From Reticulitermes lucifugus (Eukaryota > Arthropoda > Insecta > Blattodea > Rhinotermitidae): a stretch of DNA of 64,000 bases. A model generated the notes under the pieces. That model ran no database searches and was not told the origin of the DNA. It saw nothing but the letters and a program-made list of their open reading frames with translations. Shown piece after piece: positions 55,944 to 64,000 of the stretch (its first letter is position 1; each line of letters opens with the position of its first letter). The stretch is taken from NCBI GenBank assembly GCA_026260175.1, contig JAKCWW010000683.1, forward strand, positions 20,434-84,433, written 5' to 3'. Made by a program: the position numbers and the translations under genes.

Positions 55944-56737
55944 CACTGTGGGAAGGAATAATTCGAATTCCAAAAGGAAATCTTTAGAATACACATGGCG
56001 TGAATTCCCATGCACAGCCTCCGATACAGAAACACGTCTACCCTCAGGTATGGTCACACGATTCTTCCGAACATGCAGAGAACAGTCACGCCAATCTCGC
56101 TGACCGTGAGCGCTTAGATACACCTAGGACACATGAACTCGAATACGTTCTACATTGAGATTCACTATATTTATTGGCTCAGATAATTATAGAATTCACT
56201 CAGTGTAATGGAGTTTCTTTCAGAAGCTATGAGGAACTAATCCAGCTTTATAATGACTGATTCTGTCCTTCTAAAGATTGAAATTTTTCTAAATAATGTA
56301 TCAAAAGTTAGTTTCCTACCTCACAGAGAAGATATCTCATGCCAATTATAAACATGAAACAGCTAATGTTCCTGAGGGGAAAAATTCACTGTTCATTATG
56401 CGATACAGCATCATACAGGACATATAAATACCCACACTTTGTGGGCAAAATGAAATTCTGTATTGTTAATGACGAACACCAAAGTATTTTACGTGACTAA
56501 GGTACCCTGAGATGCATTACATTGCACCAATAGACCCTGATTTTATCCAAATCCACCTAACCCACGCCCTCACAACCCATTTCTGTACGTTCCATTTTGA
56601 CTTAAGCCTAATTCACTGTGTAATTTTCGCGAGTCTATTATTTCTTAGTTTCACACAGTAGGCTAGTTTGTCCTCAATCCTTGTTGTAACAATAGCCAGA
56701 CTGTAATAACCCCTGTCTTCAGTCAATAAGTAGGGCA
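55944..56737. other. No recognised feature
   Basis: One 66-codon minus-strand ORF (55923-56123) without motif. Nothing else. Confidence 0.4.
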
Positions 56738-56912
56738 TCATGACATATGGCAAAGAGGAGGTATAAATCCATACATACTTAACCTCGGCAGAAAATGGAG
56801 GTGAGCAGTAGCTTCACCCTGGCCGCATTAGACCCAGGGAAAGTACAGCCGGTACCCACTGGGTAGCAGGCTGTGTGGGTCTAAGCGCCGGTCTGGATGA
56901 TGTGAAGAACAG
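56738..56912 (-). mobile_element. SINE-A, head missing
   Basis: On the plus strand: CATGACATATGGCAAAGAGG, CTTAACCTCGGCAGAAAATG, GAGGTGAGCAGTAGCTTCAC, CCTGGCCGCATTAGACCCAG, GGTACCCACTGGGTAGCAGG and GCCGGTCTGGATGATG. It ends before the tRNA-like head. Confidence 0.85.
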
Positions 56913-57478
56913 AAAATTCTGATAGAATAGATAATAGCATAATGATAATAATCTAGTAAAAAAACTCATTCGATGGCACAATGTGCATTCTAAATAACCG
57001 ATGTCGTTAAATTAACATCACCGAACGTCATGGTGTGGCAGTTAGCATTCCTTTCGTATTCTGGAGGATTCAGGTTTGTAGCCCGTCCGAAATACCGACA
57101 ATACAGAGATTTTATCTGGCTGTCATCAATATTACAAGGCAAATACTGAGACAGCATCTTAACACAGACTGTAACACCCTCTTTCTACATATATCCCAAT
57201 TCAAGCTTCACATTCATCACTCCATTCGACGCTATATAACGTATGTATAATGTCTCAAAATGAATCAAGAAACACATAAATCGTCACTCGTCCGGCGATT
57301 CTTATCTCTGTGTTGAAGTTGAAAACCTATTTCACGTTGCTCCAGTACTCAAGATGATGCCAAAGGGAAGGCCAAAGACGAATTTTAAATGGAAGACAGA
57401 CACTGTTACGAGATGCCGACTGATCGAGGTTATCGCACAAACCAGGAGCTGTAAGAGAGTAGAGAGATTAGAGTAGAT
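56913..57478. other. No clear feature; possible LINE tail trace
   Basis: At 57350-57410 (+) the frame KGRPKTNFKWKTD recalls the basic GRPRKRW segment at the end of LINE RT proteins. It is too short to call. Confidence 0.3.
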
Positions 57479-57650
57479 CAGTGCGCAAACTTTTTGAGAC
57501 CGCCGGCCACTCAGACACGAGAGATTTTTCGAAGTGTCACAAAGTGGTTTTAAAAGATAATATTAATATATTCATTGTATTAATATGTGTTACTAAAGGC
57601 TCCACAGACCTCTTAGAAGAGGGTCGAGGGCCACAGGATGCCGACCACTA
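57479..57650. mobile_element. hAT-type MITE candidate, 172 bp
   Basis: The left end begins CAGTGCGCAAACTTTTTGAG and the right end, reversed, begins TAGTGGTCGGCATCC; both have the YAGTG start of hAT ends, and GGCC-containing blocks follow inside. Flanking 8-mers GAGTAGAT and GATTAGAA match at six of eight. No coding capacity. Confidence 0.5.
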
Positions 57651-58024
57651 GATTAGAAAATTAGCTAAAACTGAAGTACTTTAAGATATACCTGTCTTAC
57701 TACCTATTTGTCTGATATAAATCAAATACAACCTGCCCCAGAATTGAACTCGGGCCTAAGTAGTAAAAATCTCGAAATTAAAAAACTATTGACATTCCAC
57801 GATCATGTATATTTTTATATGAGACAGTTTATGACTGACTCTGTGTGTGTGTGTGTGTGTGTCTCATAATTCACTCACGAAGTAGTGATCCTCAGTGTCT
57901 TGTAGGTATGGCACTAATCGTCAGATGGCTTTGATTAGAGCGATAGGAGAACAATACGGCTGAAAGGACGATAAGTTACGGAATCTTATGAGACTGGAAA
58001 GTAAATTTTCACTTGAAAGTTCTG
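57651..58024. other. No gene; GT microsatellite inside
   Basis: Contains the GT run listed separately. At 57735-57760, CCAGAATTGAACTCGGGCC resembles a reversed tRNA box B, without a recognisable head. Confidence 0.35.
57839..57862 (+). repeat. (GT)n microsatellite
   Basis: Eleven or so uninterrupted GT units. Confidence 0.95.
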
Positions 58025-58245
58025 GCATTGTCCCGATAGCAAGCACCAGTAAAGACGGCCTTACTGCCTATGGTTTTAATGTCTGGGGTTAGATTCAAAG
58101 CAGGGATTGAGATCTTTCTGTTGCTAACTTACTCTGGGGCCCAAATGGTCTCCTATCGAATGGACATGCGCGCTATTAATACGGAGGTAAATCAGCCGGA
58201 ATGGAAAGGCGTCCACTAACCTCGATGTACTACCGAGGTATGTAA
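58025..58245 (+). mobile_element. Possible strongly diverged SINE-A
   Basis: GGGGTTAGATTCAAAGCAGG (box B-like), ACTCTGGGGCCCAAATGG, CAGCCGGAATGGAAAGGCG and TAACCTCGATG follow the SINE-A order loosely. Confidence 0.35.
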
Positions 58246-58389
58246 AATTGCACAGTTTATCTTTTTGCTTTTTGTTTATTTGCCGACGCTTTAAATTGAT
58301 AAGATTATAAAGCGACAAACGATAGGACGACAATGCTGCAAAGGATGCAGAAAGACGCGGTTGTAGCTTCATTTAAAGTACGTACCTCT

Positions 58390-58672
58390 ACTAGCCGGGA
58401 GAGCCTAGTGTGTGTAGTGATTAGGCTTTGGGCTAGAAACCGAGGAATCGTGGCAGGAGTCCCGTGAGGGGCAAGAGATCTTCTGTTCTCCAAATCGTCC
58501 GGGACGGCTCTGGAACCCATCCAGCCTCATGCCCAATGGGTGCGGGGGGCTCTCTCCCAAGGGGCAAGGCGGCCGAGGCGTGAAGGTGATCACTCACATC
58601 CACCTAGCGCTGAGGTTAAAAATGAGTGCAGCTGTAACTCCACTCCCTCGTGCCTTCATGGCATGCACAGCG
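58390..58672 (+). mobile_element. SINE-A, full length
   Basis: Head TAGCCGGGAGAGCCTAGTGT, box B-like AACCGAGGAATCG, body GACGGCTCTGGAACCCATCC, CAGCCTCATGCCCAATGGG, GCAAGGCGGCCGAGGCGTGA, and tail CATCCACCTAGCGCTGAGG, TTAAAAATGAGTGCAG, CTCCACTCCCTCGTGCC, TTCATGGCATG. Minus-strand ORFs over it are shadows. Confidence 0.92.
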
Positions 58673-58854
58673 ACAACTTTTTACCTACTATCCTCGCATT
58701 TGCCTAGAAAATCTGAGTAATGTCACGATTCACTTGCAGAATTAATGGCGTGATGTTTAAGACAAAGGGAAACTTGCTTATTTCTTTACAGGAGCTGTGC
58801 TTTAGGCCTCCATTTGACTGAGTGTTGTTATTAGAAAATAAAAGGTGAAGTGTC

Positions 58855-59142
58855 CCTACGCACACCATAAAGGCATATGGAGAAGCGGATGTATGACCCA
58901 GCTCCACTCATTCTTAGCCTTCACTCTAGATGGAGGTGAATGGTCAGTTTCATGCCCCGAGCCGCTTTATTCCCGGAGAAGGCGCCCCGGTACGCATTGA
59001 ATTGAAGACTGCGCGGTCTACAGAGCCGGCCTGGACGTGTTAGAGCACAGAAAGATTTCACGTCCTTGACAGGAATGTACCGACTCCTCGGTTGTCCAGT
59101 CCGTAGCCCAGCCACTATACCAACTACGCTACCGGGGTTAGG
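58855..59142 (-). mobile_element. SINE-A, full length, inverted to its neighbour
   Basis: On the plus strand: CACACCATAAAGGCATATGG, CCACTCATTCTTAGCC, AGATGGAGGTGAATGGTCAG, CATGCCCCGAGCCGCTTTAT, GTACGCATTGAATTGAAG, AGAGCCGGCCTGGACGTG, GGTTGTCCAGTCCGTAGCCC and ACTATACCAACTACGCTACC. It forms an inverted pair with 58390-58672, tails facing each other. Confidence 0.92.
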
Positions 59143-59469
59143 AAGCAGCACTCTTTAACATTCTGCGATAGAAACAATAGCAACGGAATTTATGGATACT
59201 ATTTACATCAAAATACGCCACGAATTACAATTTTAAGGCCAGCTAGTATCTTATATAGCTTGAAGCCATAAAAATAATGAACTTCTCAAAGAAATTACAG
59301 TTAGACACCGTTATTTCTCATAATTCGTCTCCAACAGTTGTGTAACTCCCAAATGTTCGTTACACAACGCTTCTCAGCCAATTTTCTTTTTAATATGACG
59401 GTCTTTTACAATTTGACAAAGTGCAATTTGGAAGTAGGTACTAACGTGTTGAAGAAAAATGTGCTTTCT
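59143..59469. other. No recognised feature
   Basis: About 330 bp of AT-rich DNA. Two overlapping plus-strand ORFs start here and run into the R2 copy; both look like chance. Confidence 0.4.
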
Positions 59470-59560
59470 ACCTTCAAGCTCCTTCCCTCACTTACTACGA
59501 AGATGGAAGCAGCAGTTTTACCTGAAACGTTACTTATCTACGAAAGGCGCGGATCCTAAA
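59470..59560 (-). repeat. R2 interspersed repeat, short copy
   Basis: The minus strand contains GTAGATAAGTAACGTTTCAG, GTAAAACTGCTGCTTCC and ATCTTCGTAGTAAGTGAGG, matching the centre of the copy at 7541-7715. Confidence 0.65.
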
Positions 59561-60734
59561 GACAGTCGTATTAATAATATTCACAGCCGTGAGAAGTTTA
59601 TACCTCACATTTTATTTTTGGCTCTTGGCCTCTTTGCTGCGTGAGCAAAAATCAGCACCCGAATACAATCTTCATTTGGCCCAGATAGGGTGCAGTGGCG
59701 GGCTGTTGTTTACACAGTGACGACCCTTCGCCTTTCATAAAATGCGGGAACTAGCAGTTTCTCCGTGGCGTTAGTTGAAAGGAAGTCATAGGCTTACGGG
59801 ATGTTCGATAGAGGTTTCACTCGCGACTGGTGCTGATATTTCTCGTCATCACATCTTGACCGGCTGTGAGGTTCACCCAGTCCCATATTCACTCCACACG
59901 TTTGACTCTTCCCTACAGATAAAGCGGTTGCAATTATAAAGCTTCCGTCTAATGCGAGGATAAGAATGTGTGGAGTTTTATTTCCATGTCCCATATACAC
60001 CTACATGCCGTGGCGCTAGGTGCAAGAGAAACTTAACAGTTGGAAGGCTTCAGGACCCTGCCACAAGAGCATCACTGGCTAATTTGACTCGTGAGACGCG
60101 AAGACACAGAAAGGTTGACAAACCTAAAGCAGAAATGAAACTGTACACGTCCAGTGCACCACCACGATGACCCTCGTTGTACAAGAAAATGTCTGAAAAA
60201 CAAATCACTGGACCATTAAATTAGCATCTGTTAGTAGATGATGGAGCAGAATGACGCTGCATTAATATCACTGCCGTCTCCATACTACTGGTATAGAATG
60301 CACCGAAAGCGGAATATCACTTCAGTCTGTTTTCTCTTCTTCTGCACATCAAAGTAGGGCTACAGGCTTCTGGCCATTATGCGTAAAGGCTTTAACCCCA
60401 GTTTTCACGGTGCCAATTTTGTAACATTCAAATGCATTCTTATAAGCAACAACAAGAAACTTGGCATATACGCAGATAAAGTGCTCTCGGTGTCTGTTCA
60501 TTTTTTACACAGATTCACCTGTACACATGTTCTAAATATACGAGTATAAAATTTACTTTTAGAAAAAAATATTACGAAAAAGTTACCGAATACAGAAAAC
60601 TCTCAACAACATGTATGTCAATTTTCATTATTGTACAGACTGTGCCCGCTTAGAAAAATACACCGAAACTTTTAAGGGTAACACTGCGAAGACTGAATTT
60701 ATAGCCTCCCCTTCAGCTACTATCCTTATTATTA
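59561..60734. other. No recognised feature
   Basis: At 59692, CAGTGGCGGGCTGTTG resembles a hAT end without a partner. ORFs of 61-68 codons are unassigned. Confidence 0.35.
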
Positions 60735-60957
60735 TCAATCTTTCTCTTCTTTTTCTTTTCATGGCTCGACAGCCCTACTTGGCCTAGGCCTCCTCTATGA
60801 GATTTATCTGGACGAGTGATCGGCCCGTCGCCTGACAACACAAAATACTCACAAGAGACAGATATCTATGCCCCCGTCGGGACTCGAACCCGCAATCCCA
60901 GCAAGCGAGCGGCCGTAGACCCACGCCTTAGACGGTGCGGCCACTGGGATCGGCCTC
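60735..60957 (-). mobile_element. SINE-B, full length, tail type 2
   Basis: The minus strand: GATCCCAGTGGCCGCACCG, TCTAAGGCGTGGGTCTACGG, box B GGGTTCGAGTCCCGACGGG, TGTCTCTTGTGAGTATTTTG, GACGGGCCGATCACTCGTCC, then the type 2 tail GGAGGCCTAGGCCAAGTAGG, CTGTCGAGCCATGAAAAG. It matches 6348-6600 to the 3' end. Confidence 0.92.
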
Positions 60958-61371
60958 TTCTCTCCACATTTAGGGTTAAATGCAATACGGCTGGAGGGCA
61001 GGAATTGTCACGCGACAATATTTCAACAAGCACACCAGCGTATTCAAATATTTTAATGACGTGGATCTTCATCAATTGTTGCCCTACCGAACACCATACA
61101 TATAAAGTACTGTAACAGCAGAATAACAATTAAAATCGAAATATTGGTGGAAATTCAACTTTTTGTTCCCTAGCAGGCACACGTGTACTCACTACTTTAA
61201 TTTACTATTGAGCATCGGTCGCGTGAGTGGGACCCACTCCAATTTATGTAACAACCCATGTCTTGAGAAAAGTAATCTAATTTTCGAGTATTATGTCTAA
61301 ATTATCAATAGAAGCAAATGGAAATTTGACCCTGTGAAAGCCATCACAGCATCTATGGGCTTGTGCAGTCA
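60958..61371. other. No recognised feature
   Basis: No ORF outside the SINE-B shadow and no repeat recognised. Confidence 0.4.
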
Positions 61372-61600
61372 TATCTCCAATGATTCTTAACGTCGGCACT
61401 GGATGGAGGTGAATGGTCAGCTTCACGCCCCGGCTGGTTTACCACCGGGGCAAAAGTCCCCCCTATCCACGGACTAGGAGGCTTAGTGAGCCTTAAAGCC
61501 GGTCAGAACACTTTGGATAAGAAGAGAATATTATTTGCCACTGCCGGGAAAAGAACCTCGTTTGTGCAGCATTTAGCCTAATCACTGTGCAGGCACTACA
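61372..61600 (-). mobile_element. SINE-A, near full length
   Basis: On the plus strand: CAATGATTCTTAACGTCGG, CTGGATGGAGGTGAATGGTC, AGCTTCACGCCCCGGCTGG, CCCTATCCACGGACTAGG, AAGCCGGTCAGAACAC and, at the head, CATTTAGCCTAATCACTGTG. The head is the most eroded part. Confidence 0.88.
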
Positions 61601-61768
61601 TTAATCAACAATACTTTAATACTATGTATTTACTTTAATTTTTTATCGATAACATAAGGTCTGTATACAGATGTTTAACAGGAGAATCTGGTCTGAATAA
61701 AACAAGTTTAGGTCGTACCTCGCATGAAACACCTCACTTATCTGCAGTACAGTTACTTCAGACAATAT
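61601..61768. other. No recognised feature
   Basis: Short AT-rich spacer. Confidence 0.4.
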
Positions 61769-62170
61769 TTACGAGAGTTGTCGGTGTTTATTCCGAAACC
61801 AACTGAAACGAACAAATATTCTGTATGGGAAAATGTTAAGTTCTGTAACATTAAATCTGGCGAAAAGTACATGTTTGCCAGCGTTAGTTAAAGGCTTAAC
61901 TACAGAACACATCTCCCGAGAGTCTCCGACCGGAACAGCAAAAGTCACTGATTTGTGGGTACCTTTCAAACAGCCTGCCAAAGACCTTGAACATGAGCTG
62001 CAGCAAACCTTGGGCGCCCAAACTTTATCTTCATGTCCGACCTCACAGCCAAAATACAGTTCATAAGCTTTTCTCACGAATTGTGACAGTAGCTTCCTTT
62101 ACGATTTTAATACCACTTCGCCGCAAATGTAGCAAAAGCTATTCGGCTTATTTTTGCAAGAAAGTGACAT
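61769..62170 (-). pseudogene. Zinc-binding ORF of a mobile-element-like family, one internal stop
   Basis: From an ATG at 62168-62170 the minus strand reads SLSCKNKPNSFCYICGEVVL, then a TAA, then, in the same frame, RKLLSQFVRKAYELYFGCEV, GHEDKVWAPKVCCSSCSRSL and GCLKGTHKSVTFAVPV. The pattern CYICG...YFG...DKxWAPxxCCxxC...L...G...FAVP is one I recognise from a protein repeated in many insect genomes and usually left unnamed. Two CxxC pairs suggest a zinc-binding domain. Past GDSRE the match fades. One stop apart, the N-terminal 100 residues are intact, so this copy may be young. Its role is unknown; the repetitive nature of relatives suggests part of a transposon. Confidence 0.6.
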
Positions 62171-63262
62171 GTTGCACACAAGAAAAATACTTTAAAAGAC
62201 ACAGGGAAACTGTTACTTTTGCACTGGTGTAACCCTCAGTATAGAGGGTGGAATCAGACTGAAGTTTTGAGAGACAGGGCCGCGACAATTTACCAGGGAC
62301 ATTTGATCACGCCGACAAATTATCATACCGCCATTTTATCACAGCGACAAATTTTCACACCGCATATTAAAGGGACGCTAAACAGCTGAAAGCAAGCCTT
62401 TCCAGTTTGCGAGATAGTTTCAGACAATATTATTCTAGGGATTTAAGTCACTTAAAGAAGTAAAAATAAATGAACAACATTACAAAACTTTGGGCAAGTC
62501 CCAAATTTCGGTTTTTGGCTATTCAATTGAGGTAACAACTGGTAACATCCAAACAGAGAGTGATATAAACATTTTATTCACACATTCGAGTTTGTGAACC
62601 TATTCCCAATGAAAATCTACCAAAATTGTTTCAGGGAGGAAATTGATGCCGATCAGTGTTATTTATAATAAATGGTGGAGCCATTAACATATCACAGAAT
62701 TGGAGTGAAGAAAATGCCACCACCAAATCTAGCTTCAGTGTCATTTATGTGTATGCGTGTGGCCAAGCACAGAGGTCGGGCGAGCAATGACTCGCAACAC
62801 GTTCTACCCCTAGAGCTCTGGGATTGTCGATTCGAATTCTACTCAGTTCACTGATGTACGTCTGCGTTTTTTATGTTTGGCCGATTTCTTGTTCAAGTAG
62901 TTCTTCCAAATATCTGAATGGCTACATCGGAATTAATTTTAAATCCCCTAACCTGAAGACGTAGTTGATGTTTGACTAAGTTCAAATAATCACCTTATAA
63001 ACAGTCCAATTCAGATCCATTAATCAATGAAACTTACGACCAGATACTTCATTCCAGCATCTAGTGGACAGTTCTGATGGTGTATTTTTGTCGTTAAATA
63101 GAATGGAGTAGTGGAGGGTAAGATTTGCCGTTACAGATAATGGCTGCAATGTTTATTAATTGGCAGTTAATTAGATGGTCTCTGTGATCTAACAGTCTAC
63201 GGCTGTACGAACATTGGAATCGTTAATTTTACTTTGTGTTCACCGTGCATCTTAGTATTAGT
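62171..63262. other. No recognised feature
   Basis: About 1.1 kb with a 60-codon ORF at 62672-62854 and nothing else recognised. If the zinc-binding ORF belongs to a transposon, its end should lie here. Confidence 0.35.
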
Positions 63263-63364
63263 ATTCACTCACTCAACCAACGAATGCACTATTATAATTA
63301 AACTCTAACTAGTACTAGTGAGAGTTTAATTATAATAGTGCATTCGTTGGTTGAGTGAGTGAAT
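63263..63364. repeat. Near-perfect 102-bp palindrome
   Basis: The 44-base arm at 63263-63306 (ATTCACTCACTCAACCAACG...) is exactly complementary to 63321-63364. The 14-base centre AACTAGTACTAGTG is itself palindromic except for one pair, so 101 of 102 positions obey the symmetry but for a single A/G mismatch pair. A 12-base direct repeat ATTGGAATCGTT occurs at 63213-63224 and 63363-63374. No gene, promoter or known transposon end explains it. Confidence 0.95.
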
Positions 63365-63895
63365 TGGAATCGTTGTTTCGTATTCCGGTCGTGGTAGCTA
63401 CATCTGATGAAGGCCCTCTAAATATTTCTTACAATGGCTCATTGAACAGTAATGTTATGTTTAACATTGTCAATTGTCTGAAACATATTAAATACATCAG
63501 TACAGAACGTTTCGGAAGCTTATTTTACTTCCATTTTGAGGGATTTACCATTATATCATTACGCATATTGGGCTGCATTAGAAATACTGGTGGTGATGGT
63601 TTGAACTGAATCCAAACATTTTGCATAGTGTATATTCAAGTAGGCTATAGATTACAGTTTCGTCCCGACAGCTGCTACTAATCTTAAAAACAAAAACAAG
63701 TCTGTCACATTAATAACAATCATCACTTGAATATGAGAACAGTCAGCTCCCCTATATCGTGCGTCTGCGCACAACACTGAACTCGAAAGAGGTGTAACAT
63801 GTGAAAAATTTTGAGACCTAATTTTCATCTCTATCAGTAATCCTCATGGTTGGAATATTCCTCCCGAGATATAGGATGTGTAACATTGCAATTGA
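63365..63895. other. No recognised feature
   Basis: An 84-codon ORF (63355-63609 +) starts inside the palindrome and is unassigned. Nothing else. Confidence 0.4.
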
Positions 63896-64000
63896 GGCCG
63901 TGCCCTGGCTCAAGCGGTTAGTCGCCGGCCTCCCACGGCGGAGGCCCGGGTTCGATCCCGGGTCAGTCAATGTGGGATTTGTGGTGGACAAAGTGGCACT
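63896..64000 (+). mobile_element. SINE-C head, cut by window end
   Basis: GCCGTGCCCTGGCTCAAGCG (box A), then CGGCCTCCCACGGCGG, then CCCGGGTTCGATCCCGGG (perfect box B and T-arm), then TCAATGTGGGATTTGTGGTG and ACAAAGTGGCACT. The T-arm stem is fully paired, so this copy looks young. It matches 26905-27067 on the other strand. Confidence 0.9.

Noticed and set aside
63896-63970. A genuine tRNA gene
   Set aside because: Boxes A and B and the T-arm are excellent, but the acceptor stem does not close and the SINE-C body follows directly, as in the copy at 26905.
1-64000. CRISPR array, bacterial operon, prophage or rRNA locus
   Set aside because: No regularly spaced identical repeats with unique spacers, no ribosome-binding-site-led gene runs and no rRNA motifs; all evidence points to eukaryotic intergenic or intronic DNA.

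Overview
This window looks like gene-poor intergenic or intronic DNA of an arthropod, most likely an insect. It is AT-rich and carries tRNA-derived SINEs, several LINE types, hAT, mariner, MULE and Penelope-like remnants and microsatellites. It has no operons, no long intact ORFs and no rRNA or free-standing tRNA genes. The combination of a LINE tail of the kind RWAGHVARMG, a LINE tail ending GRGYGPVVR and the abundant R2 repeat (frame FWxVTP) reminds me of cockroach, termite and other polyneopteran genomes. That placement is from memory and tentative. No host gene could be established; the only candidate is a 134-codon ORF at 5096-5500 (-) with a hydrophobic N-terminus.

Layout. 0-10 kb: SINE-A heads, a LINE C-terminal fragment (1409-1725), three SINE-B copies, two R2 copies, and a hAT remnant starting at 9976. 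10-21 kb: LINE tail (12.2 kb), repeat R1 abutting a mariner remnant (14.0-15.1 kb), then a minus-strand block of hammerhead-like motif, hAT fragment and Penelope-like RT plus GIY-YIG remnant (18.3-20.5 kb). 21-29 kb: SINEs and R2 copies. 29.0-31.4 kb: the best-defined element, a 2.4-kb Mutator-like (MULE) transposon with a FLYWCH/MULE transposase pseudogene, iterated terminal motifs and a target-site duplication, inserted inside a SINE-A. 32-42 kb: LINE tails, SINEs, a hAT-type MITE and a second R1 copy. 43.3-47.6 kb: a decayed but nearly full-length APE-type LINE with ORF1 and ORF2 on the minus strand. 48.2-53.2 kb: two hAT remnants. 55-64 kb: six SINE-A copies, a hAT-type MITE, a zinc-binding ORF pseudogene (61.8-62.2 kb), a 102-bp near-perfect palindrome and a fresh-looking SINE-C cut by the window end.

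The elements form a layered record rather than a pathway: SINE-A existed before the MULE insertion at 29.0 kb, and a hAT fragment lies between Penelope-type parts at 18.4-19.6 kb. The most unusual signals are the MULE termini built from an iterated AGTTGCGTCCC motif, a dispersed family of hammerhead-like motifs with a self-complementary ACATGT stem and one conserved extra U, and two very good inverted repeats (44629-44686 and 63263-63364). All family assignments come from reading motifs by eye; no searches were run.
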